DNA of 10,945 nucleotides from Phycisphaerales bacterium (GCA_018882625.1 VERO01000060.1:1-10945), one strand, 5' to 3'. Counted from the first letter of the stretch, positions 1 through 7,128 are shown. Made by a program: numbers and translations. The notes: generated by a model not told the origin, from the letters alone.

Positions 1-943
1 CCGGCATCCCGCCCCAGGTCTCGCCCGCGGGCACATCGTTCATGAGCGCCGTGCGCGCGGCAAGCTGCGCGCCGTCGCCCACGTGCCGGTGGTCCGCGAT
101 GCCGCTGCCCGCGCCGATGCGCACGCCGCTGCCGATCCGCGCGCTGCCGGCGACGCCCGATAGCCCGGCCATCACGGTGGCCCGGCCGATGCGCACGTTG
201 TGGCCGATCTGGCACATGTTGTCGAGCTTGGTGCCCATCCCGATGACCGTCGCGCTGAACGTGCCCCGGTCGATGCAGGTGTTGGCGCCGATCTCCACCC
301 CGTCCTCAAGCACCACGTGGCCGATGTGCGGGATGCGCACGAGCCCCTTGCCGTCCGGGGCGGGGCGGTACCCGAACCCGTCGCTGCCGATGATCGCGCC
401 TGCGTTGACGGTGACTCCGCGGCCGAGCACGCTGCGCTCGCGCACCACCGCATTGGAGTGGATCGTGCACCCGTCGCCCATCGTCACCGATCCGTAGATG
501 CGGGCGCCCGCATGCAGCGTGCAGCCTCGGCCAATCGTGGTGCCCGCACCCACGGACACGTGAGGGCCGATGCGGCATCCGTCGCCGATGCGGGCAGCCG
601 GATCGACGCACGCCGACGCATGGATGCCTATCGCAGGCACATCCGGCGCAGGCGCGAATGCGGCGAGCAGGGTGATCATGGCGTGGTACGCGTCAGGCAC
701 GCGCACAAGCGCACGCGACGCGCCGTCATGGCCGGGCACGTCGATGCCGGCGGACACGAGCGCCACGCGGGCACCGCACGCGGCCCACCCTTGCGCAACC
801 TTCGCGTCGGAGATCAGCGTCGCGTCACCGTCGCCCGCGGCGTCCACGGTCGAGAGGCCCCGCACGCGCAGCGCGGCGTTGCCCTCGACGGTGCCTCCGG
901 TGCGCTCGGCAATCTCCGTGACGCTCAGCTCCATGTGGGTCAT
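1..943 (-). CDS. lpxD: UDP-3-O-acylglucosamine N-acyltransferase LpxD, C-terminal end cut by window edge
   Basis: LpxD transfers a 3-hydroxyacyl chain from acyl carrier protein to the 2-amino group of UDP-3-O-acylglucosamine, the third step of lipid A synthesis, in the cytoplasm. The visible 314 residues cover nearly the whole family length of about 340. Residues 1-100 resemble the uridine-binding N-terminal domain. From about residue 105 a left-handed beta-helix of hexapeptide repeats runs to the edge (ARIGDG, RIGPHV, VEIGAN, RIGSGV). Diagnostic blocks are GSDGFGY at 187-192 and IDRGTF followed by KLDNMCQIGHNVRIG at 224-253. His248 matches the catalytic His239 of E. coli LpxD, and His285 lies where E. 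coli has His276. The last residues, ETWGGMP, match the family's C-terminal region, so only a short tail is missing. The start is set at the ATG at 943; an in-frame ATG at 934 is equally possible, and neither has a clear Shine-Dalgarno. It lies 15 bases after the upstream OmpH-like stop, so it is probably the last visible gene of the bamA operon. Confidence 0.96.
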   Translation of the reverse strand, partial: MTHMELSVTEIAERTGGTVEGNAALRVRGLSTVDAAGDGDATLISDAKVAQGWAACGARVALVSAGIDVPGHDGASRALVRVPDAYHAMITLLAAFAPAPDVPAIGIHASACVDPAARIGDGCRIGPHVSVGAGTTIGRGCTLHAGARIYGSVTMGDGCTIHSNAVVRERSVLGRGVTVNAGAIIGSDGFGYRPAPDGKGLVRIPHIGHVVLEDGVEIGANTCIDRGTFSATVIGMGTKLDNMCQIGHNVRIGRATVMAGLSGVAGSARIGSGVRIGAGSGIADHRHVGDGAQLAARTALMNDVPAGETWGGMP

Positions 944-958
944 CCGCGTCACGGGCGG

Positions 959-1615
959 TCAGGGGGCCTTGGCGCCCGTGCCCGGCGCCGGGGCGGCAGC
1001 TGCCGGAGCTGCGCCCGATGCGCCCTGCGCCTTGCGGAACTCGGCATTGAGGCGCTCGACCACGAGATCGGAGATGTCGAGCTGCGGATTGGTGTAGAGC
1101 ACGCGGCGCCCGTTGATCTGGTTGCGCGTGGTCTGGAGGTCGGCGGCGAAGATCGGGGGGATGCTGTCGTCGATCAGCACCACATCGATCTTCATCTCGT
1201 TGGCGAGCTCGCCGCACGCGCGCCGGATGGCCAAGTACGCCTCGCGGGTGGCCTCGGCCACCTCGCGCTCGCGGCGCAGCTCCGAGAAGGCCTGCAGCGC
1301 GTTGAGGTCCCCGCTGCGCGAGATCGCCTTGCGCTCCGCCTCGAGGTAGGTGGTCGACCCGGGCTTGAAGCTCTCGAGCTCCTCGGAGAGCCCCTGCAGC
1401 TCCTCCTTGAGGGTCTCGACCTTGCGGTCCATCTCGCTCTTGATGCGCTCGCGGCGCGCGTCCGCGTCCTTGAGCTGCTCAAGCTGGCTGAATGTCTTGT
1501 CGAGGTCGACGCATGCGATGACCGCAGGGCGCTCGGGCGACCGTGCAGCCCACAGCAGCGCTGCGGTCAGCGGCGCGCAGAGCGCGATGAGTGCGATGAG
1601 TGGGGTCCGGCTCAT
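959..1615 (-). CDS. OmpH/Skp-family periplasmic chaperone-like protein, copy 1 (lpxD-proximal)
   Basis: This 218-residue protein fits the OmpH/Skp family, whose trimers hold unfolded outer-membrane proteins in periplasmic tentacles. A hydrophobic N-terminus (residues 5-24) looks like a signal peptide or membrane anchor. The family's first strand follows (VIACVDLDKTF, 32-42), then charged heptad-rich helices at about 43-83 and 113-142, a strand KIDVVLID (142-149), and RVLYTNPQLDISDLVVERLN (171-190). The tail from about 197 is Ala/Pro/Gly-rich and probably disordered, which proteobacterial Skp lacks. Three Cys residues are present (13, 35, 134). The start is well supported: AAGGAG at 1625-1630 lies nine bases before the ATG. 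It sits between a second OmpH-like gene and lpxD, the usual skp position. A chaperone role is family inference. A structural coiled-coil protein is the alternative. Confidence 0.85.
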   Translation of the reverse strand: MSRTPLIALIALCAPLTAALLWAARSPERPAVIACVDLDKTFSQLEQLKDADARRERIKSEMDRKVETLKEELQGLSEELESFKPGSTTYLEAERKAISRSGDLNALQAFSELRREREVAEATREAYLAIRRACGELANEMKIDVVLIDDSIPPIFAADLQTTRNQINGRRVLYTNPQLDISDLVVERLNAEFRKAQGASGAAPAAAAPAPGTGAKAP

Positions 1616-1624
1616 GGTGTGCTG

Positions 1625-1630
1625 CTCCTT
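1625..1630 (-). promoter_or_regulatory. Shine-Dalgarno of OmpH-like copy 1
   Basis: The minus strand reads AAGGAG nine bases before the ATG at 1615. It lies in the 18-base gap after the copy 2 stop codon, so copy 1 has its own ribosome entry in the shared transcript. Confidence 0.7.
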
Positions 1631-1633
1631 CGC

Positions 1634-2338
1634 TCAGGGCGTGGCGCCCGCCGAGGGCGGCGGCACCGTCGCGGACGATGACGTGGATGGTGCCGCAGCC
1701 GGCGTGGCCGCAGGGCTCGAGGTGACTCCCGCGGCGCGGGCGTTGTTCATCCTCAGGATGAGCTTGTCGGTGATGTCGTCGGCCTTGTCCGCGAACAGGA
1801 TGCGCCGGCGCATGATCTGGTCCACGACCTGCTGCGCCATCGACTGCTGCGCGCGCGGGTTCGCGTCGATCTTCGCGGGCCCGTCGTACACGATCACGTA
1901 CTGGTAGCCCTCGCCCTGCGCGAACTTCTCCGCCTCGGCGACGATGTTGCGGTACAGGCTGCGCCAGCGGGTCGCGGCGTCGCGGTCGAGCTCCGAGTCC
2001 TTGATGATCATCCACTCGCGGAGCTCGAGCTGCTCGAGCGCGAGTCCGTCCTGGGCCCGGCGGCGCTCGGCCTGGTCGACGATCGCCTCGGCCTCCTTGG
2101 CCCGCTGCTCGAGCCGGTCGCGGCGGGCCTTGATCTCGGCCTGGGCGCGCGCACCCTGCTGGCCGAGCTCGATGTCGAGGTCCGAGCGCTCGGTGAGCTT
2201 GTCCAGCAGCTTGATGATGTCCACGCTGGCGACGGCAGAGGGCTGCGCGGCGAGGCGGACAGTGGCCCAGGCGGCGCTTCCGGCGATCGCGGCCACTCCA
2301 GCGAGGGCGGCGCAGGCCGCGACAATGTGCTTCTTCAT
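1634..2338 (-). CDS. OmpH/Skp-family periplasmic chaperone-like protein, copy 2 (bamA-proximal)
   Basis: This 234-residue protein shares the architecture, but little obvious sequence, with the adjacent copy 1. It has a Lys-Lys signal peptide with a hydrophobic core at about 5-26. The family's first strand follows (AVASVDIIKLLDKL, 35-48), then a long charged helical stretch at about 55-140 rich in Glu, Arg, Ala and Gln, a strand YQYVIVYDG (145-153), and a C-terminal block RRRILFADKADDITDKLILR (177-196). That block aligns with the equivalent block of copy 1. Residues 205-234 form an Ala/Pro/Ser/Thr tail, probably disordered. The ATG at 2338 is chosen because GGAGA at 2347-2351 lies eight bases upstream. 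A TTG at 2353 would add five residues but put the start inside that ribosome-binding site. The gene lies 54 bases after the bamA stop. Family membership is seen in the sequence. A chaperone role, or assembly of a mixed trimer with copy 1, is inference. Confidence 0.83.
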   Translation of the reverse strand: MKKHIVAACAALAGVAAIAGSAAWATVRLAAQPSAVASVDIIKLLDKLTERSDLDIELGQQGARAQAEIKARRDRLEQRAKEAEAIVDQAERRRAQDGLALEQLELREWMIIKDSELDRDAATRWRSLYRNIVAEAEKFAQGEGYQYVIVYDGPAKIDANPRAQQSMAQQVVDQIMRRRILFADKADDITDKLILRMNNARAAGVTSSPAATPAAAPSTSSSATVPPPSAGATP

Positions 2339-2346
2339 GCGGGGGC

Positions 2347-2351
2347 TCTCC
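2347..2351 (-). promoter_or_regulatory. Shine-Dalgarno deciding the start of OmpH-like copy 2
   Basis: The minus strand reads GGAGA eight bases before the ATG at 2338. It favours that ATG over the in-frame TTG at 2353, which overlaps it. Confidence 0.7.
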
Positions 2352-2366
2352 AAGCGGCGCAGTCTA

Positions 2367-2379
2367 CGGCCAGAGGCCG
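2367..2379 (-). other. short G+C hairpin in the bamA/ompH-like gap
   Basis: A perfect five-base stem (CGGCC with GGCCG) encloses a three-base loop within the 54 bases between the bamA stop and the next ribosome-binding site. There is no T-run after it. It could cap a processed mRNA end or be chance in such G+C-rich DNA. Confidence 0.25.
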
Positions 2380-2392
2380 GATTGCGAGGGGC

Positions 2393-4867
2393 TCAGAAGG
2401 GCAGCGCCGCGCTGAAGCTGAAGGTCTGCGTCTGGTCGGTGTCCTCCTTGACCACCGGCAGCGCGAAGTCGAACGCGATCGGGAAGGGTCCGAGCTGCGG
2501 CACGTAGAGGCGCAGGCCCAGGCCCACCGACACGCGGTACTGGTCGAAGGTCACGTCGTCGGTCACGGTGCCGCTGTCGCAGAACACCACGCCGGAGACC
2601 AGCTCGTCGAAGATCGGCACCTCGTACTGCGCGCTGGCGAAGAACATGAACTGCCCGCCGATGGGGTCTCCGTTGGGCTGGCCCTGCGCGTTGACGGTGG
2701 GGAAGGTGTTGGGCGGGTTGTCGGTGATCGCCTCTGGGCTCAGCGGGCTGATGGCACGGAACGCGAACCCGCGGAAGCTGTTGCCGCCGAGGTAGAAGCG
2801 CTCGAAGACCGGCGCAGTGTCGGAGAAGATGTAGCCCGAGTTGACGTTGAGCCGCAGCACGCTCTTGCGCCCGAAGAAGTCCTCGTCGAGCGCGAGGAAC
2901 GTGGTGTACTCGCCCTGGATCATCGGGTACTGGTAGTCGCCGCCGACGGCGCCGTAGTAGGTCGCTGTGGCCTCGACGCGGGATCCGCGCGTGGGGCGCG
3001 CCACGTTGTCGAGCGTCGACCGGACCATCGTGAAGGCGAGCGAGTCGATGAAGTCGGGGCCGCGCTGCTCCCACACGATCAGCGGCGTGCCGGCCGCGAG
3101 CCCGTCGAGCAGCACGCGCTGGACATTGACGCGCAAGGCTCCCGACCAGAGGTCTCCGAATGCGCGGCTGACGCCGAAGTTGGCAGCGAGACGCTCCTCG
3201 GTGAAGCCCTGGAAGACCCGGTTGCGGTAGAAGGCGCTGGTGCTGAACCCGTAGTCGCTCTCGAGGAAGCGCGGGTCGCTGAAGGACACCGAGTAGGTGC
3301 TCACGTCGATGCCGGGCGACACGCTGATGTTGAAGGTCTGCCCCGCGCCGCGCAGTGCGCGCCCCGACGTGAGCTCCTCGAAGGACTGCGGCCAGTCGCC
3401 GATGTCGAAGTTCGACTGCGTGAGCGAGATGTTGCCGAAGAGGCCGGAGTCGGTGCCTGCGCCGAGGCCGAAGTTGAAGCTGCCGGTGTTGCGCTCCTTC
3501 ACCTCGACCAGCACGTCGCGCACCGAGGGGTCGGCCTCGTCGGGTCGCTGCGGCGTGATGCGCACATCGGCGAACAGCCCGGTGCCCTGGATGCGCCGCT
3601 TGGCGAACTCGAGCTCGCGCCCGTCGAGCGGGCGCCCGGGCTGGATGCGGATCTGGCGGCGGATGACGTTGTCGCGCGTGATGGCGTTGCCCTGGATGCG
3701 CACGAGGCCTGCGGTGTAGGGCGCGCCCTCGCTGACCGTGACCAGCATGTCGATCTCGGGCGACTCGCCGATGCGCACCCACGTGCTGTTGACGCGCGCA
3801 TCGACGTAGCCCATCGTCTCGTAGGCGCCCTTGACGGCCTTCAGCGAGTCATCCACCTTCTTCTGCGTGAAGTCGTCGCCGGGGCGGATCACCATGAGGC
3901 CAAGCATCTGCTCGGCGTTCATCACGGTGGGCGCGGTGCGCCCTCCGCCGGTGCCGTCGACGTAGATCGTGCGGAGCCGGTACTGCCGGCCCTCGTCGAT
4001 CACGAAGACGACCTTGGCCTCCTTGCCGTCGGGCGAGATGTCGATGCGCTTGTCGACGCGGACGTCGACGAAGCCGCGGTCCTTGTAGAACTTGTCGAGC
4101 GTTGCGACGTCGTCGACGAGCGTCTCCTCGTCGAGGTTGCCCTTCTGGAAGAGGAACTGCCACGGCTTGGTCTTGACCTGCGCGCCGAGCTGCTTGGCGG
4201 TGAACGCGGAGATGCCCGTGAACTCGATCTCCATGATGCGCACGCGCGGGCCCTCGACGATCCTGAAGATGAGGATGCCGGTGTCGAGCAGCCGCGTCTC
4301 GTCCACGTTCACGTCCACGAGGTAGTGGCCGCGCCCGCGGAACGCGTCGCGGATGCGCTGCACCGCGCGCTCGAGGAGGAAGTCGTCGCGCGGGCCGCCC
4401 GCGTAGAGGCCGATCGTGCCCTTGAGCTCCTGGTCGGAGATCGACTTGTTGCCGACGAACTGGATGTCCCTGATGATCGGCTGCTCGACGAACGTGTACG
4501 TCACCTGAACCGTGCCGTCCTGCTGGAGCAGCGCATCCGCGGACACCGACGCGAAGTGGCCGAGCCGGTACAGCGTGGCCACGTCGTCCTTGGCGGCGCG
4601 CGCCTCGTAGGGCTGGCCTGGCGCCACCCGCAGGTTGTTGCGGATCTCGGTCTCGTTGACGCGCGCGAGGCCGCGCAGCACCACTGACGAGATCGGCCGG
4701 TCCGCGAGGGTGTCGTCGTCGAGCGAGGGCGACATCACCATGCCGGGCGCACCCGGCAGCAGGGGCCCAGGCCCCTCGGCTGCAGCGACCGCCCAGGCCG
4801 CGAGCGTCCAGCAAAGGACCATAGCGGCCGCCGCGAGCAGGTCGTGGCGAAGGCGTGGGACTGGCAC
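2393..4867 (-). CDS. bamA: outer-membrane protein assembly factor BamA (Omp85 family)
   Basis: BamA is the central outer-membrane subunit of the BAM complex, which folds and inserts beta-barrel proteins. The 824-residue product is close to the usual 800 or so. Residues 1-30 form a signal peptide with an RLRHD n-region and likely cleavage after AVAAA. Five POTRA domains follow at about 58-130, 131-207, 208-294, 295-382 and 383-460, each with the strand-helix-helix-strand pattern and a conserved Gly (VVLRG, IQFVGN, IEFTG, IYVDG, VRIQGN). The 16-strand barrel runs from about 461 to the end. It holds the family RGF motif (NSFRGF, about residues 694-699), the late motif GPFPIAFDFALPV, and a C-terminal Phe after alternating hydrophobic residues. 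The start is uncertain. The GTG at 4867 gives a charged n-region; the ATG at 4822 would give a shorter signal without one. No strong Shine-Dalgarno is visible. It is the first gene of the minus-strand cluster and diverges from gcvT. Confidence 0.96.
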   Translation of the reverse strand: MPVPRLRHDLLAAAAMVLCWTLAAWAVAAAEGPGPLLPGAPGMVMSPSLDDDTLADRPISSVVLRGLARVNETEIRNNLRVAPGQPYEARAAKDDVATLYRLGHFASVSADALLQQDGTVQVTYTFVEQPIIRDIQFVGNKSISDQELKGTIGLYAGGPRDDFLLERAVQRIRDAFRGRGHYLVDVNVDETRLLDTGILIFRIVEGPRVRIMEIEFTGISAFTAKQLGAQVKTKPWQFLFQKGNLDEETLVDDVATLDKFYKDRGFVDVRVDKRIDISPDGKEAKVVFVIDEGRQYRLRTIYVDGTGGGRTAPTVMNAEQMLGLMVIRPGDDFTQKKVDDSLKAVKGAYETMGYVDARVNSTWVRIGESPEIDMLVTVSEGAPYTAGLVRIQGNAITRDNVIRRQIRIQPGRPLDGRELEFAKRRIQGTGLFADVRITPQRPDEADPSVRDVLVEVKERNTGSFNFGLGAGTDSGLFGNISLTQSNFDIGDWPQSFEELTSGRALRGAGQTFNISVSPGIDVSTYSVSFSDPRFLESDYGFSTSAFYRNRVFQGFTEERLAANFGVSRAFGDLWSGALRVNVQRVLLDGLAAGTPLIVWEQRGPDFIDSLAFTMVRSTLDNVARPTRGSRVEATATYYGAVGGDYQYPMIQGEYTTFLALDEDFFGRKSVLRLNVNSGYIFSDTAPVFERFYLGGNSFRGFAFRAISPLSPEAITDNPPNTFPTVNAQGQPNGDPIGGQFMFFASAQYEVPIFDELVSGVVFCDSGTVTDDVTFDQYRVSVGLGLRLYVPQLGPFPIAFDFALPVVKEDTDQTQTFSFSAALPF

Positions 4868-4878
4868 CGTCGGCGGAA

Positions 4879-4907
4879 GGTACCCGCGTTGGGCGGCACG
4901 GGTACCC
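4879..4907. promoter_or_regulatory. GGTACCCG inverted repeat between bamA and gcvT, candidate operator
   Basis: GGTACCCG at 4879-4886 is matched by its reverse complement CGGGTACC at 4899-4906, with 12 bases between. Because GGTACC is itself a palindrome, GGTACCC also occurs as a direct repeat at 4879 and 4901, 22 bases apart, about two helical turns. The element fills much of the roughly 50-base gap between the divergent bamA and gcvT starts. Such a layout suits a dimeric regulator, or a hairpin in either leader. No convincing -35/-10 pair was found for either gene. Confidence 0.4.
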
Positions 4908-4918
4908 TCACTCGTTCC

Positions 4919-6040
4919 ATGTCCACCACCACTCTCAGGCGAACTCCCTTCCATGGCTTCCACCTCGAGCATGGCGGCAAGATGGTGGACTTCGCGGGAT
5001 GGGAGATGCCGCTCACGTACGGCTCCATCATCGACGAGCACAGGCACTGCCGCGAGAAGGCCGGGTTCTTCGACGTCTCCCACATGGGACGGATCCGCTT
5101 CAGCGGCCGTCACGCCCGCAAGTTCCTCGACATGGTCTGCACCCGCCAGGTGCTGGGCATGGAGACCGGCATGTGCCGCTACTCGCTGGTGTGCAACGAG
5201 CAGGGCGGCTGCCTCGATGACGTGATCGTCTACTGCTTCGACGAGTTCGAGTACCTGATGGTGTGCAACGCCTCGAACCGCGAGAAGCTGCTCCGGCACT
5301 TCCAGGCGGTGCGGGGCGACATGGTGTTCAAGATGGACGACCAGACGGAGTCCACGGCCATGGTCGCGCTGCAGGGCCCCAAGGCGATGGAGCTCGTGGG
5401 CACGATGTCCACGCAGATCCCGCAGCTCAAGCGCTACCGCTTCGTGCAGAAGAACCTGCTGGTGGTGAAGCTCATCGTCAGCCGGACGGGCTACACCGGC
5501 GAGGACGGCGTCGAGGTGATCCTGGGCGCAGGCATGGCGCGCACCGCGATGGGCATGTTCCTCAAGGACGTGAAGGCCGACACCAGCATCCTGAAGCCAG
5601 TCGGCCTCGGCGCGCGCGACACGCTGCGCATGGAGGCAGGCATGCCGCTCTACGGTCACGAGATCGACGAGGCCACGGACCCGATCTCGGCAGGACTCGC
5701 GTTTGCCGTGAAGCTCGACAAGGGCACGGATGACGCGCGCGCGGGACGTTTCATCGGGCAGGATGCGCTGCAGCGCATCGCCGACGCAGGTCCGGTGCGG
5801 AAGCTCGTGGGCCTTGGCCTCGAGGGACGGCGCAGCGCGCGGCAGGGGATGGACGTGAAGTCAGGAGGGCGCACGGTGGGCCGCGTGACCAGCGGGTGCC
5901 TGTCGCCCACGCTCGACCGCGCGATCGCGATGGCGTTCGTCGATGCGAGCCTCGCGCAGCCCGGCACGACGCTTGAGGTGGACCTGCGCGGCACGTCCGT
6001 GCCTGCGACCGTCGAGCCGCTGCCCTTCTTCAAGCGCTGA
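4919..6040 (+). CDS. gcvT: aminomethyltransferase, glycine cleavage system T-protein
   Basis: GcvT takes the aminomethyl group from the lipoyl arm of GcvH, releasing ammonia and passing the one-carbon unit to tetrahydrofolate, in the cytoplasm. The 373-residue length is typical. Family blocks appear in order: KMVDFAGWEMP (21-31), IIDEHRHCREKAGFFDVSHMG (37-57), GGCLDDVIVY with the conserved acidic pair Asp100-Asp101 (96-105), NASNREK (117-123), GYTGEDGVEV (191-200) with Glu199, and VGLGARDTLRMEAGMPLYGHE (228-248) with Arg233, all in the folate-binding core. The C-terminal GcvT_C barrel (about 273-372) includes GCLSPTL. The ATG at 4919 begins the conserved N-terminus. A GTG at 4844 would add 25 unconserved residues overlapping bamA. 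No Shine-Dalgarno is obvious. gcvH and gcvP are not adjacent. The gene converges on the sigma-factor gene. Confidence 0.97.
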   Translation: MSTTTLRRTPFHGFHLEHGGKMVDFAGWEMPLTYGSIIDEHRHCREKAGFFDVSHMGRIRFSGRHARKFLDMVCTRQVLGMETGMCRYSLVCNEQGGCLDDVIVYCFDEFEYLMVCNASNREKLLRHFQAVRGDMVFKMDDQTESTAMVALQGPKAMELVGTMSTQIPQLKRYRFVQKNLLVVKLIVSRTGYTGEDGVEVILGAGMARTAMGMFLKDVKADTSILKPVGLGARDTLRMEAGMPLYGHEIDEATDPISAGLAFAVKLDKGTDDARAGRFIGQDALQRIADAGPVRKLVGLGLEGRRSARQGMDVKSGGRTVGRVTSGCLSPTLDRAIAMAFVDASLAQPGTTLEVDLRGTSVPATVEPLPFFKR

Positions 6041-6055
6041 TTCTGCGTCGCGGGC

Positions 6056-6079
6056 GCGGCGGGCCGTCACCGGCGCCGC
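6056..6079. terminator. possible hairpin between convergent gcvT and sigma-factor genes
   Basis: In the 51-base gap between the two stop codons, GCGGCG (6056-6061) pairs with CGCCGC (6074-6079) around a 12-base loop. No T-run follows on either strand, so it is not a textbook intrinsic terminator. Its position between convergent genes is the main argument. Confidence 0.3.
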
Positions 6080-6091
6080 AGGGCGCTCGCC

Positions 6092-7030
6092 TCAGGCGTG
6101 CGGCGTGCCGTTGCCGTTGCCGCTCGGCTTCGGGCGCGACTTCGAGGCGCGCCGCGAGGGCGCCGCCTGGTCGCCGCGGTTCTCGCGGTAGAACCTGGTC
6201 GGCTTGTCGTCCTCGAGCTGCTGCCCGAGCTTGCGCAGCGCCTCGACCTCGATCTGCCGCACGCGCTCGCGCGTCAGCCCGACCATCTCGCCGATCTCCT
6301 TCAGCGTCAGCGGCTCATGGCCCTGCAGCCCGAAGCGCAGCCTCAGCACCTGCGCATCGCGCTCGTCGATCGAGTCCAGCAGCCGCAGGATGATCTGGAA
6401 CTCCTCGCCCTCGGCGACGCTGCGCTCAGCCTGCTTCTGCTTGGTGTCCTCGAAGAGGTCTGCGAAGTCGATTGCCTCGCCGTCCTCCTTGCGGGGAGCC
6501 TGGCTGGGCGCGTGGTACGCACGCACGGCGCGGCGGATGATCTGCAGCTTCTTCATCGGCACCTTCATGGCCTTCGAGAGCTCGATCATGCTTGGCGCCC
6601 GCCCCAGCTCCTCCTCGAGCTTGCGCGTGGTCTGCTTCCAGCGCGAGATGAGCTCGACCATGTAGGCCGGGATGTGGATCGGCTGCACCGCGTTGATCAG
6701 CGTGCGCTTGATCGCCTGCTTGATCCACCATGATGCGTAGGTCGAGAAGCGCGCGCCGAGCGCAGGGTCGAAGCCCTCGACGGCACGGATCAGCCCGACG
6801 TTGCCTTCCTCGATGAGGTCAGAGAGCGCGAGCCCGCGGTGCGCGTAGTTCTTGGAGATCGCGACGACCAGGCGCAGGTTCGCCTTGATCATCCGCTCCT
6901 TCGCGGCCATGTCGTTGTCGTTGATGATCGCCCACCCGAGGGTCTTCTCCTCTTCGGGCGTCAGGAGCGGAGTCTCCGTGATCTCACGGAGATAAAGCTG
7001 CAACTCCGACTGAACTTGGGAACGCGCCAT
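6092..7030 (-). CDS. RNA polymerase sigma factor, sigma-70 family (RpoD/SigA-like, short form)
   Basis: This sigma factor would direct core RNA polymerase to promoters. The 312 residues lack region 1.1 and the long non-conserved insert of large RpoD proteins. Region 1.2 (SELQLYLREITETPLLTPEEE, 8-28) is followed by region 2 (about 48-110), with NLRLVVAISKNY and the core-binding LIEEGNVGLIRAVEGFDP, then FSTYASWWIKQAIKR across 2.3-2.4. Region 3 (about 118-175) contains IPAYMVELI. Region 4 (about 210-272) ends in the helix-turn-helix LTLKEIGEMVGLTRERVRQIE, whose RERVRQ matches the -35-reading helix of E. coli RpoD. In 2.4, Gln105 matches Gln437 of E. coli RpoD, while Lys108 stands where RpoD has Thr440. 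The tail (about 273-312) is basic and Pro/Gly/Asn-rich. The ATG at 7030 begins the conserved region, with no Shine-Dalgarno. It could be the primary or a group 2 sigma; the window cannot decide. It is divergent from the UVR-motif gene. Confidence 0.94.
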   Translation of the reverse strand: MARSQVQSELQLYLREITETPLLTPEEEKTLGWAIINDNDMAAKERMIKANLRLVVAISKNYAHRGLALSDLIEEGNVGLIRAVEGFDPALGARFSTYASWWIKQAIKRTLINAVQPIHIPAYMVELISRWKQTTRKLEEELGRAPSMIELSKAMKVPMKKLQIIRRAVRAYHAPSQAPRKEDGEAIDFADLFEDTKQKQAERSVAEGEEFQIILRLLDSIDERDAQVLRLRFGLQGHEPLTLKEIGEMVGLTRERVRQIEVEALRKLGQQLEDDKPTRFYRENRGDQAAPSRRASKSRPKPSGNGNGTPHA

Positions 7031-7044
7031 GCGGGACTGCCGTG

Positions 7045-7050
7045 ATACTA
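7045..7050 (-). promoter_or_regulatory. possible -10 element for the sigma-factor gene
   Basis: The minus strand reads TAGTAT, 14 bases before the ATG at 7030, in a 108-base divergent gap. Transcription from it would give a leader of only about 8 bases, which fits the absence of a Shine-Dalgarno. No good -35 sits 16-18 bases upstream, so this is a weak call. Confidence 0.25.
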
Positions 7051-7128
7051 CGGAACTTCGGTGTGGGATTGCCACCCCGTCCGGGCCGCTTCGCCGATAG
7101 CGTTCCAAGGTGCCCAAAACCGCCGTCC

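Noticed and set aside
1..943. LpxA instead of LpxD for the hexapeptide-repeat enzyme
   Set aside because: The N-terminal non-repeat domain, the IDRGTF and LDNMCQIGHNV blocks, and the location after skp-like genes fit LpxD. LpxA begins directly with hexapeptide repeats.
200..1681. A 493-codon plus-strand open frame opposite lpxD and OmpH-like copy 1
   Set aside because: It is antisense to two recognised genes. Its Arg/Ala/His-rich product has no fold signature.
2327..4687. A 786-codon open frame on the plus strand, antisense to bamA
   Set aside because: It lies wholly opposite a clear BamA. Its product is a His/Arg/Asp/Val-rich string without domains, as expected when stop codons are rare in very G+C-rich DNA.
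4868..5659. Extension of the bamA frame upstream through gcvT on the opposite strand
   Set aside because: The extra residues are antisense to conserved gcvT sequence, and the signal peptide begins only at about 4867.
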